From: Paenarthrobacter histidinolovorans
GTDB taxonomy: Bacteria; Actinomycetota; Actinomycetes; Actinomycetales; Micrococcaceae
Length of the DNA stretch: 64,000 nucleotides
Direction: 5' to 3'
Assembly (NCBI RefSeq): GCF_014647595.1
Contig: NZ_BMPM01000005.1
Span: 124,001-188,000, forward strand
Part shown: positions 1-9,851 of the stretch, one piece after another
How positions within the stretch are numbered: position 1 is the stretch's first letter
Layout of the letters: every line of letters begins with the position of its first letter
The notes under the pieces: generated by a model
What the model was told of the DNA's origin: nothing
Databases searched by the model: none
Seen by the model: the letters and a program-made list of their open reading frames with translations, nothing else
Position numbers and translations under genes: made by a program

Positions 1-1
1 C

Positions 2-895
2 ATCATCGGCGAGGACCCCAACGACATCGGCAAGATCTACACCAAGCTCCTCTGGGCCGGCGCCTCTGTGGGCCGCTCGGGTGTGGCTACGCAGGCCCTG
101 GCGGCCATCGACATCGCCCTCTACGACCTCAAAGCCAAGCGCGCCGGACTCCCCCTCGCCAAGTTGCTGGGTTCCTACCGCGACTCGGTCCAGACCTACA
201 ACACCTCCGGCGGCTTCCTCAACGCCACCCTGGACGAGGTCAAGGAACGCGCCACGCAGTCAATCGACGACGGCATCGGGGGCGTCAAGATCAAAGTGGG
301 CCTGCCCGACTCCAAAGAAGACCTGCGCCGCGTGGCGGGAGTACGCGAGCACATCGGCTGGGACGTCCCGCTCATGGTCGACGCCAACCAGCAATGGGAC
401 CGCGCAACCGCGCTCCGCATGGGCCGCCAACTCGAGGAATTCAACCTGATCTGGATCGAAGAACCACTGGACGCCTACGACTTCGAAGGCCACGCGCACC
501 TGGCCCAGGTGCTGGACACGCCCATCGCCACAGGTGAGATGCTCGCATCCGTCGCCGAACACAAGGGCCTCATCAACGCCAACAGCTGCGACATCATCCA
601 GCCGGATGCCCCACGCGTCGGCGGCATTACCCAGTTCATTCGCCTCGCGGCCCTGGCGGATGAACGGGGCCTGGGCCTTGCCCCGCACTTCGCCATGGAA
701 ATCCACCTTCACCTGGCCGCCGCATACCCGCGCGAGCCGTGGGTGGAGCACTTCGACTGGCTGGACCCGCTGTTCGAGGAACGGCTGGAGACGAAGAACG
801 GCCGCATGATCGTCCCGGACCGCCCCGGACTCGGCGTCACTTTGAGCGGTCAGGCCCGGGCATGGACCACCGAATCCGTGGAGTTCGGCGCGTAA
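2..895 (+). CDS. Enolase-superfamily sugar-acid dehydratase (mandelate racemase/galactarate dehydratase type), 5'-truncated
   Basis: The reading frame is open from the first complete codon at base 2, so the gene begins outside the window; about 298 residues of a family of roughly 360-400 are present. The C-terminal barrel is intact. It shows the Lys-x-Lys base motif (KIKVG), the metal ligand Asp in VDANQQW, the second ligand in IEEPL, the third Glu in ATGEM, and the PHFAMEIHLH segment carrying the other catalytic histidine. Family knowledge: these enzymes abstract the alpha proton of a sugar acid and remove water; the KxK plus His arrangement is typical of L-talarate/galactarate dehydratase-like members. 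The exact substrate cannot be read from sequence. A GntR regulator starts 10 bases downstream and probably controls it. Confidence 0.85.
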   Translation: MIGEDPNDIGKIYTKLLWAGASVGRSGVATQALAAIDIALYDLKAKRAGLPLAKLLGSYRDSVQTYNTSGGFLNATLDEVKERATQSIDDGIGGVKIKVGLPDSKEDLRRVAGVREHIGWDVPLMVDANQQWDRATALRMGRQLEEFNLIWIEEPLDAYDFEGHAHLAQVLDTPIATGEMLASVAEHKGLINANSCDIIQPDAPRVGGITQFIRLAALADERGLGLAPHFAMEIHLHLAAAYPREPWVEHFDWLDPLFEERLETKNGRMIVPDRPGLGVTLSGQARAWTTESVEFGA

Positions 896-905
896 TCTGG
901 AACCC

Positions 906-1604
906 ATGAGCCGAAACCTGACCGCGGATCTCGCCGCCGACCTCCGCAACCGCATCGTCGACGGCGTCATCCAACCGGGCGAGAAGCTCCCCAGCGAGAA
1001 CACGCTCATCGGCGAGTTCGGGGTGAGCAGAACCGTGGTCCGCTCCGCATTGACGCGCTTGCAGGCCGAGGGACTCGTGGAAACCGAACGTGGGCGGGGC
1101 AGCTTTGCGCTGACTCCGCCCGCCGACGGCCCGACCCAAGCCCCGGGCACCCGGCCGGTGTCCAGCACGGAGGAACGGCTGCAGATGCTGGACTTCCGGA
1201 TCGGCGTCGAAACAGAGGCAGCTGCCCTTGCTGCCCGGAACCACAGCGAACGCCAGCTCAAGGCCATTCACGGTGCCTTGGAACAGTTCACTGCGAATGT
1301 CGCACATCCGGCGCACGCCATGAAGGCTGATTTCGAGTTTCACCGGGCCGTGGCTGCGGCGTCCGGCAATCCCTTTTATACGGACTGCATCACCGCCCTC
1401 GGCCAAACCATGATCACCATGCCCCGCCCACGTCTCGTAGCCGGCGATGACCAGGAAACCCGCGACCGCTTCGATCACGTGATCCACGAGCATTCCTCTA
1501 TATACGCAGCAATCGCGGACGGCGATCCCGTGGCTGCCGCGGCAGCCATGCGCCTTCACCTCAGCAACTCACGACGCCGGCTCGCGGGTTCCGCACGCAG
1601 CTGA
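906..1604 (+). CDS. GntR/FadR-family transcriptional regulator (FCD domain)
   Basis: A 232-residue protein with an N-terminal winged helix (about residues 5-70; VIQPGEKLPSEN and VSRTVVRSAL are the typical GntR recognition-helix sequences) and an all-helical C-terminal FCD ligand domain (about 90-225) with the characteristic Asp and His residues (MLDFRIGVE, FEFHRAV, HEHSSI). FCD members bind small carboxylic or sugar acids with a metal ion and usually repress nearby catabolic genes. It lies only 10 bases after the sugar-acid dehydratase on the same strand, so a role as its local repressor is likely. The effector is unknown. Confidence 0.9.
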   Translation: MSRNLTADLAADLRNRIVDGVIQPGEKLPSENTLIGEFGVSRTVVRSALTRLQAEGLVETERGRGSFALTPPADGPTQAPGTRPVSSTEERLQMLDFRIGVETEAAALAARNHSERQLKAIHGALEQFTANVAHPAHAMKADFEFHRAVAAASGNPFYTDCITALGQTMITMPRPRLVAGDDQETRDRFDHVIHEHSSIYAAIADGDPVAAAAAMRLHLSNSRRRLAGSARS

Positions 1605-1634
1605 GCGTTCCGCACTTCCCACTGCGAACACAAC

Positions 1635-1668
1635 AAAAAGAGCCCCGGTCCTAAGACAGGGGCTCTTT
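1635..1668 (-). terminator. Rho-independent terminator after tRNA-Leu
   Basis: The 8-bp stem AGAGCCCC / GGGGCTCT encloses a 12-base loop. Read on the minus strand it is followed by five T residues, so it fits the end of the tRNA-Leu transcript. It may also stop rightward transcription from the GntR gene, although the plus-strand T run is only three bases. Confidence 0.8.
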
Positions 1669-1676
1669 CGATTGCG

Positions 1677-1759
1677 TGCGCGAGGGGGGATTTGAACCCC
1701 CACACCCTTTCGGATACTGGCACCTGAAGCCAGCGCGTCTGCCGTTCCGCCACTCGCGC
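1677..1759 (-). tRNA. tRNA-Leu (CAG anticodon)
   Basis: On the minus strand the sequence folds as a class II tRNA: acceptor GCGCGAG paired with CTCGCGC, an anticodon stem CTGGC/GCCAG around the loop TTCAGGT (anticodon CAG), a variable arm with GTATCC, and a T-arm containing GGTTCAAATCC. The discriminator is A and CCA is not encoded. Length 83 nt fits tRNA-Leu. Confidence 0.95.
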
Positions 1760-2130
1760 GCAACTTCTTTTTCCGGACTTGGCTGGTCTCCCAGCTTCGT
1801 TTCCTTCAAAAGCAGCGAGATCAAGCATAACGGACATCCGGAGCAAAACACCAATCGGGCCGGGAGGCGTCCTTCAGAACGGCGACGTACCCCTGAAAAC
1901 CGCAGAAATTCCAAGGATTCGAACCCCCCGGGACCCCCGCCAGCAAGGGCCGCCGCCGAACTTTTCCGTGGCGCAAGGCGTTGTGGATTAAGGTCATTCC
2001 CAGTCAGTCCCAGTAGTATCGGGAAGTGGAAGGGCCGTTGGGCACGCACTTTGGTGTGTGCACAGACTGGCCAATAGCAGGACCATCGGACAGGCACAGC
2101 AGGTGCCGCGGCAAGGAAAGGAGAAGGAAC
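1760..2130 (+). other. Intergenic region upstream of fhaA
   Basis: This 371-base stretch between tRNA-Leu (leftward) and fhaA (rightward) must hold both promoters. I see no convincing ORF. The run just before fhaA (AAGGAAAGGAGAAGG) is a strong purine-rich Shine-Dalgarno region that favours the ATG at 2131 over upstream in-frame starts. Confidence 0.5.
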
Positions 2131-2880
2131 ATGGGTTTGCTGGACAAAGTCGAGCGCGGCATTGAAAAGGCCGTCCGCAACGTCTTCTCCACGGGGTCGC
2201 GGGCACGGGTTGAGCCGGTGGAGATCGCGAGCAAGCTGAGGCGGGAACTGGACAACCAGTCCATCACCATCGCCGCCGGGCGCACGCTGGCCCCCAACGT
2301 TTTTGATGTCCTGCTCAGCGATGAGGACTTCGCCAGGGCCCAGGAATGGGGAACGCCCCTCGCTGAGGAGCTGTGCGATGTCGTCATCCAACACGTTCGC
2401 AGCCAGGGCTATACGCTCCAGGGAGCGGTCAGGATCTCGTTCCGTCGCAATGACGAGGAACGGGCCGGCCATTTCGAGATCGCTTCCCGGACCGAAAAGT
2501 CCTCAGGCGACGCAGCTCCTGCCCCGCAGCCTCCGCGGGCCAACGTCCCCGCAGCCCCCGCCCGGCAGCCTACCCGTCTCCAGCCCGTTCTGGACATCAA
2601 TGGGCAGCGATACTCCCTCAATGCGGCGAGCGTGGTGCTCGGCCGCTCTTCTGAAGCTGACATCCTGGTGGATGACACCGGCGTTTCACGGAAGCATCTT
2701 GAGGTTCGTACCGGGAACGGGAGCACGTGGGCTGTGGACCTCGGTTCCACGAACGGCAGTTACGTCAACGGACATAAGGTAAACGGCAGCGTGGAGCTCA
2801 CAGACGGCTCAACCATCACGATGGGACGTACCAAGATTATTTTCCGCCTCCTCCCCCAGACCCCGGGTGGCCACGCGTGA
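2131..2880 (+). CDS. fhaA: FHA-domain protein FhaA (DUF3662 plus FHA)
   Basis: A 249-residue cytoplasmic protein. Residues 1-120 match the DUF3662 domain (starts MGLLDKVERGIEKAVRN), a Pro/Ala-rich linker follows (about 120-155), and residues 160-240 form an FHA phosphothreonine-binding domain with GRSSEAD, SRKHLEV and STNGSYVNG. In mycobacteria FhaA is a substrate of the PknB-type kinase and binds the phosphorylated pseudokinase part of MviN/MurJ to restrain peptidoglycan synthesis. Both partners exist in this window (kinases at 7.9-11.7 kb, MurJ and a pseudokinase at 49-53 kb). The start at 2131 is chosen for its Shine-Dalgarno sequence and family N-terminus. First gene of an overlapping operon. 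Confidence 0.93.
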   Translation: MGLLDKVERGIEKAVRNVFSTGSRARVEPVEIASKLRRELDNQSITIAAGRTLAPNVFDVLLSDEDFARAQEWGTPLAEELCDVVIQHVRSQGYTLQGAVRISFRRNDEERAGHFEIASRTEKSSGDAAPAPQPPRANVPAAPARQPTRLQPVLDINGQRYSLNAASVVLGRSSEADILVDDTGVSRKHLEVRTGNGSTWAVDLGSTNGSYVNGHKVNGSVELTDGSTITMGRTKIIFRLLPQTPGGHA

Positions 2881-3365
2881 ACGATGTCAGCGAACTGACC
2901 ATTACAGCGCTTCGTTTCGGCTTCCTCCTGTTGTTGTGGGTCCTGATCTTCAGCATTGTGTCCACCATGCGCCGCGACTTCCAGATCGGGCGCAAGGCAG
3001 TGACCGGTGTTCCTACGGCACGCGAAGTGCGCAAGCATCCTGAACTGGCTGCCACGCCGCCGCCGGCCATCCAGCATGCCCGCAACCTGGTGGTCACCGA
3101 GGGCCCCCTCAAGGGCACCACGGTTCCCCTCGCCGCCAGCCCCATCCTGCTCGGGCGCGCCCAGGAAGCCACCCTGGTCCTGGAGGATGACTACGCCTCC
3201 GGCCGGCATGCGCGACTGTTCCCGCAAGGCAGCCGATGGTTCATCGAGGACCTTGGCTCTACGAACGGCACCTACCTGGCCGATCAGCAGCTCACGCGTG
3301 CGCTGCCGGTGGAGCTCGGTGTCCCCGTGAGAATCGGCAAGACGGTCATTGAATTGAGGCCATAG
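2877..3365 (+). CDS. fhaB: FHA-domain membrane protein FhaB/FipA
   Basis: A 162-residue protein starting with GTG, overlapping the fhaA stop by 4 bases. An N-terminal membrane helix (about residues 10-28, LRFGFLLLLWVLIFSI) precedes a short linker and an FHA domain (about 70-160) with LLGRAQE, SGRHARL and GSTNGTYL. Mycobacterial FipA binds phosphorylated division proteins and is phosphorylated by PknA/B. Translational coupling with fhaA and proximity to pstP and the kinases support the same role here. Confidence 0.92.
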   Translation: MNDVSELTITALRFGFLLLLWVLIFSIVSTMRRDFQIGRKAVTGVPTAREVRKHPELAATPPPAIQHARNLVVTEGPLKGTTVPLAASPILLGRAQEATLVLEDDYASGRHARLFPQGSRWFIEDLGSTNGTYLADQQLTRALPVELGVPVRIGKTVIELRP

Positions 3366-3368
3366 TCC

Positions 3369-5078
3369 ATGGCCTCTTCTGAGACCCCCGAGGACAAGGA
3401 AAAGCCCGCGGAGCGCCCCCTGATCATGCGCTACGCGGCCCGTTCCGACGTCGGCAGGATCCGCTCCAAGAATGACGACTCCGCTTACGTGGGCCGCCAT
3501 CTCGCAGTGGTCGCCGATGGCATGGGTGGGCACGCCGGCGGCGATGTCGCGTCCGCTTCTACGGTCCTGGACATGATCCACCTGGATCATGACGACTACC
3601 CTGAGGGCGCCGATACCGTCCTGGCGGACGAGATCCAGACCGCCAATTCCCTGCTTTCGGAGCTCGTCCACCAGAATCCGAAGCTGTCCGGCATGGGCAC
3701 GACGGTTACGGCGTTACTCCTCGAGGACCGAAAGCTGCACTTCGCGCACATCGGCGATTCCCGGGCGTACCGCCTGCGCAACAAGAAGTTCGAGCAGATC
3801 AGCGTGGACCACACGTTCGTCCAGCGCCTCATCGACGAGGGACGGCTCCGGCCCGAGGAAGCCGAGACGCATCCTCATAAGAACGTCCTGATGCGTGTAC
3901 TCGGAGATGTTGACGCGAGCCCGGAGCTGGACCTGGACGTCCTGGACGTCGAACCCGGCGAACGCTGGCTGCTGTGCTCCGATGGCTTGAATTATGTTGC
4001 GGGGCACGTCGTGGAGCGCATGGTCCGTGAGACCAAGGACCTGCGCGAATGTGCCGAGATCCTCGTGGACCTGACGCTCGAAGCGGGCGCCCCGGACAAC
4101 GTCACCGTCGTCATGCTGGAGATCGTCGAGGAGACGGTCGACGACGTCAGCACGGCCGCCGTCGACGTCGTACCGGCCGCGGCGCTTGCCGCCGTCGATG
4201 AGCCTGACGCTGTCACGGCCACCAAGTCCCCCGACGAAACGCCGGCCGGAGAGTCAGGCAAAGCCGACTCCGCGTCAAAGGCGAAAGCTGACCGACAGGC
4301 CAAAGTGGGATCGTCCACGGACGACGAGCGAACCAAGGAAGCAGACGAGACGGACGAAACGTCCGAAGCTTCTGAAGCATCCACCGAACCGCCGGCAACC
4401 ACCGACCCCCACCTCGGTGAGCATCTGTCAGCAGAAGTGCTGCGCGAGGAGCTGGCCAGCCGCCCCCATGAACTCGTTGGCGCCGCCGCAACGGCAGCTG
4501 AAACAGGCTCCATTCCTACCGTTGCTGGCCGCACGGTGGCTCGCCGCGCCGCCACGGTCCTGACGCACAAAGCAGAGCAGGACCGCGCGGAGATAGAGGA
4601 ACCGCCAAGACGCCGCATCCGCTGGTTGATGCCTGCCGTCGCCGCGTTCGTGGTTGTTGGCGTTGTGGTTGGACTGTGGCTTGGCTACGCCTGGACCCAA
4701 ACACGCTATTACGTGGGTGAATACGATCAGCGGGTTGCTATTTTCAACGGCATTTCCCAGAGGCTCGGCCCCATACAGCTTTCCCGGCTTGAAGCCGTCA
4801 CCGACGTCAGGGTTGATTCATTGCCCGAGTATGGCCAGCAGAGCGTTCGCCAGACGGTCCCCGCCGGTGACCTCCACGACGCCCAGCTCATTGTGGAAAA
4901 CCTGAAGAACTACGGCAGCGCTTCGGCTAACTGCCCCAGCACCACGCCAAGCCGCACGGCGACTCCTTCGCCCACGCCAACGGCCACGCCCACAGCCACA
5001 GTGCCAATACCCAGCACGGCAGCCGTTGCCAGCCCCACGCCATCGCCCGTTCCGACTCCCTGTGAGGGGGCAAAATGA
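3369..5078 (+). CDS. pstP: Membrane PP2C serine/threonine phosphatase PstP
   Basis: A 569-residue protein. Residues 18-255 are a PP2C catalytic domain with all metal-binding motifs visible: RSKNDDSAYV, VADGMGGHAGG, GMGTTVTAL, HIGDSRAYRL, CSDGLN and DNVTVVMLEI. A long acidic, Ser/Thr/Glu-rich linker (about 265-415) leads to one membrane helix (about 418-442) and a C-terminal extracellular part with a Thr/Pro/Ser-rich tail. It dephosphorylates the PknA/PknB kinases and their substrates. The linker is longer than in mycobacterial PstP. It overlaps rodA by 4 bases. Confidence 0.95.
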   Translation: MASSETPEDKEKPAERPLIMRYAARSDVGRIRSKNDDSAYVGRHLAVVADGMGGHAGGDVASASTVLDMIHLDHDDYPEGADTVLADEIQTANSLLSELVHQNPKLSGMGTTVTALLLEDRKLHFAHIGDSRAYRLRNKKFEQISVDHTFVQRLIDEGRLRPEEAETHPHKNVLMRVLGDVDASPELDLDVLDVEPGERWLLCSDGLNYVAGHVVERMVRETKDLRECAEILVDLTLEAGAPDNVTVVMLEIVEETVDDVSTAAVDVVPAAALAAVDEPDAVTATKSPDETPAGESGKADSASKAKADRQAKVGSSTDDERTKEADETDETSEASEASTEPPATTDPHLGEHLSAEVLREELASRPHELVGAAATAAETGSIPTVAGRTVARRAATVLTHKAEQDRAEIEEPPRRRIRWLMPAVAAFVVVGVVVGLWLGYAWTQTRYYVGEYDQRVAIFNGISQRLGPIQLSRLEAVTDVRVDSLPEYGQQSVRQTVPAGDLHDAQLIVENLKNYGSASANCPSTTPSRTATPSPTPTATPTATVPIPSTAAVASPTPSPVPTPCEGAK

Positions 5079-6502
5079 TCCAGACTGAAACCGCCCCCAA
5101 GCCACGCCGGAACGTCGAGCTTCTGCTCATCGTCCTGGCCCTTGCCGTTGGAATCGGTGCCAGTGCCCTGGTCAGCCTCAACTCGGACATGGGTCTGGAC
5201 AGCGACTTCTGGTTCCAATCGAGCCTGCTCGCCGTCGCCGCCTTTGCGTTCCACATTGTCCTCCGGCTCCGCGCCAAGTATGCCGACCCGGTAATACTTC
5301 CCATCGTCGTGGCCTTGAACGGCCTGGGTCTGGCCCTGATCCACCGGATGGACGGTCCGGGCGACGACACGGGCAACAACCAGCTCCGTTGGACGCTGAT
5401 CGCCATGGCAGTCTCCATCGCGGTGATCTGGTTCCTCAAGGACCACCGGATCCTGCGCCGCTTCACCTACATATCGCTGGCAGCCAGTGCCTTGCTGCTG
5501 GTTCTGCCCTTGGTCCCCGGCATCTCCGCCGGCGAAGTACTCGGCGCCAGCGTATGGATCCGGATCGGCCCCATGACCTTCCAGCCAGGTGAAATCGCCA
5601 AGATCACCCTGGCCATATTCTTCGCGGGTTATCTTTCGTCCAACCGGGACCTCATTCTCCTGGCCGGCCGGAAGATCGGTCCCATGCAGTTCCCACGTTT
5701 CAAGGACCTGGGTCCCATGATCACCGCCTGGCTGGTGAGCATCGGCGTCCTGGTCTTCCAGAGGGACCTCGGATCATCCGTTCTCTTCTTCGGCCTCTTC
5801 ATCGTGATGATTTACGTGGCCACCAGCCGTATCTCCTGGGTAGTCATTGGGCTCGCCCTGATCCTCGGCGGCGGTTTCATCGCATCGAAGATCTTCTCCC
5901 ACGTTGCCTTCAGGATCGACAGCTGGATCAATGCCTTCACCCCCGAGGTCTTCGGCAGGTCTCCCGGCGGCAGTGGGCAGATTGTCCAAGGCCTGTTCGG
6001 TATGGCCGATGGCGGCCTTGTGGGAACAGGACTGGGCCAGGGCCGTCCGGACCTGGTTCCGTTCGCAAACAGCGACATGATCGTGGCACTCATCGGCGAG
6101 GAACTGGGCCTGATTGGCCTCTTCGCCGTGGTGATGCTGTATTTGCTGCTCTTCACCCGCGGCTTCCGTGCAGCCCTGGGAACGCGTGACGCGTTTGGAA
6201 AGCTCCTGGCGTGCGGCTTATCGTTCGCGATCGCCCTTCAGTGCTTCGTGGTCATCGGCGGCGTCACCCGGCTCATCCCCCTGACCGGCCTGACCACCCC
6301 GTTCCTGGCCGCCGGCGGTTCGTCCCTGCTGGCCAACTGGATCATCGTCGGGCTGCTGCTCATGATTTCCAATACGGCCCGCGGACCGGTTGACACCACA
6401 CCGATGGTCAACAAACCCCCGACCACCAGCTCCCACGGAACAGTCAAGACTCCAACAGGCCAGACCCCAAGCGCACCAACTGAGGCGGTGAAGCATCAAT
6501 GA
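5075..6502 (+). CDS. rodA: SEDS-family peptidoglycan glycosyltransferase RodA/FtsW
   Basis: A 475-residue polytopic membrane protein with about ten to twelve hydrophobic segments and the SEDS signatures FQPGEIAKITLAIFFAGYL and VALIGEELGLIGL, plus the C-terminal GLTTPFLAAGGSSL. SEDS proteins polymerise lipid II glycan chains together with a class B PBP; the partner pbpA follows with a 4-base overlap. The last 35 residues are hydrophilic, Thr/Pro-rich and probably cytoplasmic. Paralogous FtsW would lie in the dcw cluster, so RodA-type elongation is preferred. Confidence 0.95.
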   Translation: MIQTETAPKPRRNVELLLIVLALAVGIGASALVSLNSDMGLDSDFWFQSSLLAVAAFAFHIVLRLRAKYADPVILPIVVALNGLGLALIHRMDGPGDDTGNNQLRWTLIAMAVSIAVIWFLKDHRILRRFTYISLAASALLLVLPLVPGISAGEVLGASVWIRIGPMTFQPGEIAKITLAIFFAGYLSSNRDLILLAGRKIGPMQFPRFKDLGPMITAWLVSIGVLVFQRDLGSSVLFFGLFIVMIYVATSRISWVVIGLALILGGGFIASKIFSHVAFRIDSWINAFTPEVFGRSPGGSGQIVQGLFGMADGGLVGTGLGQGRPDLVPFANSDMIVALIGEELGLIGLFAVVMLYLLLFTRGFRAALGTRDAFGKLLACGLSFAIALQCFVVIGGVTRLIPLTGLTTPFLAAGGSSLLANWIIVGLLLMISNTARGPVDTTPMVNKPPTTSSHGTVKTPTGQTPSAPTEAVKHQ

Positions 6503-7956
6503 ACCAAGCTATTCGCAGCTCCTGGATGGCCGCCGTCGCCATGTTCGCGTTGATTTTCGGCGCCATCAGCTACGTCCAGGTCATTGGCGCGGACGACCTC
6601 AACGCCAACCCCTGGAACCAGCGCGCCATCCTGGCCACATTCTGCAACGAACGCGGCGCCATCATCGTTGGCGGGAAACCGGTAGCGGAGTCCGTGCCCG
6701 GGAACGAGTCCTGCGCCTTCCAGCGCTCGTACCCGCAGCCTGAGCTTTACGCGGGCGTCACCGGCTTCTTCTCAAGGGGCTTTGGATCCACTGGACTGGA
6801 GCAGTCCATGGGGGAAACCCTGGCCGGCAACTCGGACCAGTTGTTCCTGGACCGCATCAGCCAGATGTTCCTCGGCAAAGAGCCCAAGGGCGCTTCTGTG
6901 GAGCTGACCTTGGACCCTGCCATCCAGAAACTCGCCTACGACCTCATTCCGGATGGCCAGCGGGGTTCGATCGTGGTCACCAACCCGAAGACAGGAGCCA
7001 TCATTGCCATGGTCTCCAAGCCTTCCTACGACCCCAACCTGATCGCCACCCATGACACGGCAGCTGCCGAGGCGAACATGGCCAAGCTGAACCAGGTCCC
7101 GGGCATCAACCTGAACCAGAATGTCAGCGGCCCCACGGGAAACCTGCTCTCTCCCGGTTCGGTTTTCAAGCTCATTGACACGGCCGCGGCGTTGAACTCG
7201 GGCAAGTACAACAAGGACAGCGAGCTGCCGAACCCCAGCAGCCTCCCGCTTCCCGGCTCCAATGCCAGCCTCCCCAACTATGCCGGGGGCAACTGCAATG
7301 TCCGGGAGACGGCGTCGTTCGCCTTTGCCTTGGAGCAGTCCTGCAACACGCCGTTCGCGAGCATTGCCCTGGACCTTGGCCAGGACGCCATCCGTGAGCA
7401 GGCCGAGAAGTTCGGTTTCGGAGAAACCTTCGGCGATCAGCTCAAGCTCCAGCAGGCCAAGAGCGTCTTCCCCCGGGACCTGGACCAGGCACAGCTCGCC
7501 CAGTCATCCGTGGGCCAGCGCGACGTCAAAGCCACTCCGCTGCAGATCAACATGATGACGGCAGCCATTGCCAACGGCGGCGTGCAGATGAAACCAAACC
7601 TGGTGCAGACAGTGCGTGCTCCCGACCTGCGGGTCATCAGCGAAACCAAGCCTGAGGCACTCCGCACCAGCACCACGCAGCCAATAGCCAGCCAGATCAC
7701 TGAATGGATGACCAGTGCCGTGGACAACGGCATCGCCAAGGGCGCAGCCGTTCCCGGCGTCAAGGTGGCCGGCAAGACCGGTACGGCCGAACTCGGTGAT
7801 TCAGGTTTGAACAACTCTTGGTTTACCGGGTTCGCCCCGGCAAACGACCCGCAAGTAGCCGTCACCATCGTCATGGAACGTGTGGACGTACTCAGCGGTG
7901 CCCAGCTAACCAGTCCGAACGCAAAGAAGATTTTTGAGGCGGTGTTGAATAAGTGA
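6499..7956 (+). CDS. pbpA: Class B penicillin-binding protein PbpA
   Basis: A 485-residue transpeptidase with an N-terminal membrane anchor (about 8-28). The transpeptidase motifs are complete: SxxK as S221-V-F-K224 within [10 protein letters not shown], SxN as SCN in LEQSCNTPF, and KTG at residue 426 in AGKTGTAEL. It crosslinks glycan strands made by RodA. Its extracellular dimerisation domain is shorter than in E. coli PBP2, as usual for actinobacterial PbpA. It overlaps rodA and pknA by 4 bases each, so the operon is translationally coupled. Confidence 0.95.
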   Translation: MNQAIRSSWMAAVAMFALIFGAISYVQVIGADDLNANPWNQRAILATFCNERGAIIVGGKPVAESVPGNESCAFQRSYPQPELYAGVTGFFSRGFGSTGLEQSMGETLAGNSDQLFLDRISQMFLGKEPKGASVELTLDPAIQKLAYDLIPDGQRGSIVVTNPKTGAIIAMVSKPSYDPNLIATHDTAAAEANMAKLNQVPGINLNQNVSGPTGNLLSPGSVFKLIDTAAALNSGKYNKDSELPNPSSLPLPGSNASLPNYAGGNCNVRETASFAFALEQSCNTPFASIALDLGQDAIREQAEKFGFGETFGDQLKLQQAKSVFPRDLDQAQLAQSSVGQRDVKATPLQINMMTAAIANGGVQMKPNLVQTVRAPDLRVISETKPEALRTSTTQPIASQITEWMTSAVDNGIAKGAAVPGVKVAGKTGTAELGDSGLNNSWFTGFAPANDPQVAVTIVMERVDVLSGAQLTSPNAKKIFEAVLNK

Positions 7957-9797
7957 GGCCTACTTCGGGAATCACACTCGGCGGCAGGTTCCAGCTGACC
8001 AGTCGCATTGCGATTGGCGGCATGGGCGAGGTCTGGAAGGCCAAGGACCAGATCCTTGGCCGGATCGTGGCCATCAAGGTGCTCAAGGAGGAATACACGG
8101 GTGACCCCGGCTTCCTGCAGCGCTTCCGTGCCGAGGCGCGCCACACCGCCCTCCTCAACCACGTGGGCATCGCCAACGTGTTCGATTACGGCGAGGAAGC
8201 CGGCTCGGCCTACCTGGTGATGGAGCTCGTGCCCGGGCACCCCCTGAGCGGCATTCTGGAGCGCGAGCAAGTGCTGTCCCCGGACATGACGCTCTCCATC
8301 ATCGCCCAGACGGCCCGCGCCCTGGCCGTTGCCCACGCGCAAGGCCTGGTGCACCGCGACATCAAGCCCGGCAACCTCCTGATCACACCGGACAACCGGG
8401 TCAAGGTCACGGACTTCGGCATCGCCCGCCTGGCGGATCAGGTTCCGCTGACGCAAACCGGCCAGGTCATGGGTACTGCCCAGTACTTGGCACCCGAGCA
8501 GGCAACCGGCCAGACAGCCACAGGCTCCTCGGACATCTATTCCCTGGGCGTCATCGGCTACGAGTGCCTCACCGGTCACCGTCCGTTCTCCGGCGAATCG
8601 CAGATCGCAATCGCCCTGGCACAGGTCAACGACGCACCGCCGCCCCTGCCGGAAACGCTGCCCACGCCCGTGCGTGCCCTCTTGATGTCCATGCTTGCCA
8701 AGGACCCCAAGAACAGGCCGGCCAACGCCATCAAGCTTGCCGAAGCAGCTGAAGCCATCCGTAACGGCGACATCGCCACGGCTCATGCCGCCGTGCCGGG
8801 AATGCTGTTGTTCGAAGACTCAACCGGCCCCATCACGGCGCCGGTCGACACCGCAACGGCACCTACCGGCGTCGTCACCTCGCCTTACGGCAAGGAGCAA
8901 TCCTCGACGGCGACCTCCGCACTTCCGGTGCTGGGAGCCGGCGCCGCCGGAGCTGCTGCAGGAGCTGCGGCGGCTTCCGCGGACAACCCTCTGACACGCG
9001 CCAACGCGCTCGAAGCGGAGCGGCAGCTGAACGACGAAGAAGAAGTCATCTACAGCGATGACGAACGCTTTGACGATCAGGAACCGGAGCGCAAGAAGCG
9101 CAGCCCCTGGACGTGGCCGCTGGTCGCATTGATCCTGCTGGTCCTGTTCGCGCTGGTTGGTTTCCTGATCTCCCAGTCGGGCTTCTTCTCGCCAAGCCCC
9201 TCGCCGAGCCAGTCGACGCCGTCCAGCCCGAGCCGGACGCCCACCCCTACGTCCTCGTCGGCAACTCCGACGCCAACTCCCACGCAGACTTCGGAAAAGC
9301 CGACGCCTACCCAGTCGACGCCGCAGAAGATCAACCTCATCCCGGAAGAATTCGAGGGCCAGCCGTTCGAGACAGTCAGTGCGCAGCTCCGCGCGCTCAA
9401 TCTCGGAGTGAACGGCCAAGAGAAATTCGATCCGTCAGTAGCTGGAACGGTTCTCAGCCTCAACCCCACGGGTCCTGTTGACCCTGGCACAACCATCACA
9501 GTGACCTACTCCAAGGGTCCGGAGATGGTTGCCGTACCCACCATTGGCCAGGGAGTCTCCGAGGCCCAGGTCCAGGGCGCTCTGCAGGGGGCAGGGCTTA
9601 AGTACGTGAGGGGTGAGGACGTCAACGGAACCATCAGCCAGGGGCCGAACACGTTCGTGCGTTCCTCGCCTGCCGCCGGGACCGAGGTACCCGCAGGGTC
9701 CACGGTGACCTACTACTTGTCCAAGGAACTCGTCCCAACGAATCCCGTGACTCCCAGCGGAAACCCGTCCAGCTCTGCGTCCCCAACAGGCCGCTAA
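7953..9797 (+). CDS. pknA: Serine/threonine protein kinase with two PASTA domains (PknA position)
   Basis: A 614-residue kinase starting with GTG. The catalytic domain (about 10-265) shows the Gly-rich loop IGGMGEVW, Lys42 in [15 protein letters not shown] at 133 and DFGIARL at 154, with the activation loop [13 protein letters not shown]. An Ala/acidic linker leads to one membrane helix (385-408), a Ser/Pro/Thr-rich stretch and two PASTA repeats (about 460-595). The mycobacterial gene at this position lacks PASTA domains, so this kinase has its own peptidoglycan-sensing ectodomain. It probably controls cell growth and division with PknB and PstP. Confidence 0.92.
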   Translation: MRPTSGITLGGRFQLTSRIAIGGMGEVWKAKDQILGRIVAIKVLKEEYTGDPGFLQRFRAEARHTALLNHVGIANVFDYGEEAGSAYLVMELVPGHPLSGILEREQVLSPDMTLSIIAQTARALAVAHAQGLVHRDIKPGNLLITPDNRVKVTDFGIARLADQVPLTQTGQVMGTAQYLAPEQATGQTATGSSDIYSLGVIGYECLTGHRPFSGESQIAIALAQVNDAPPPLPETLPTPVRALLMSMLAKDPKNRPANAIKLAEAAEAIRNGDIATAHAAVPGMLLFEDSTGPITAPVDTATAPTGVVTSPYGKEQSSTATSALPVLGAGAAGAAAGAAAASADNPLTRANALEAERQLNDEEEVIYSDDERFDDQEPERKKRSPWTWPLVALILLVLFALVGFLISQSGFFSPSPSPSQSTPSSPSRTPTPTSSSATPTPTPTQTSEKPTPTQSTPQKINLIPEEFEGQPFETVSAQLRALNLGVNGQEKFDPSVAGTVLSLNPTGPVDPGTTITVTYSKGPEMVAVPTIGQGVSEAQVQGALQGAGLKYVRGEDVNGTISQGPNTFVRSSPAAGTEVPAGSTVTYYLSKELVPTNPVTPSGNPSSSASPTGR

Positions 9798-9851
9798 GCC
9801 ACCATGTCTACGCCCCGTCCCGGCCCCGCGCATCGAGAGGAGAGCACACCT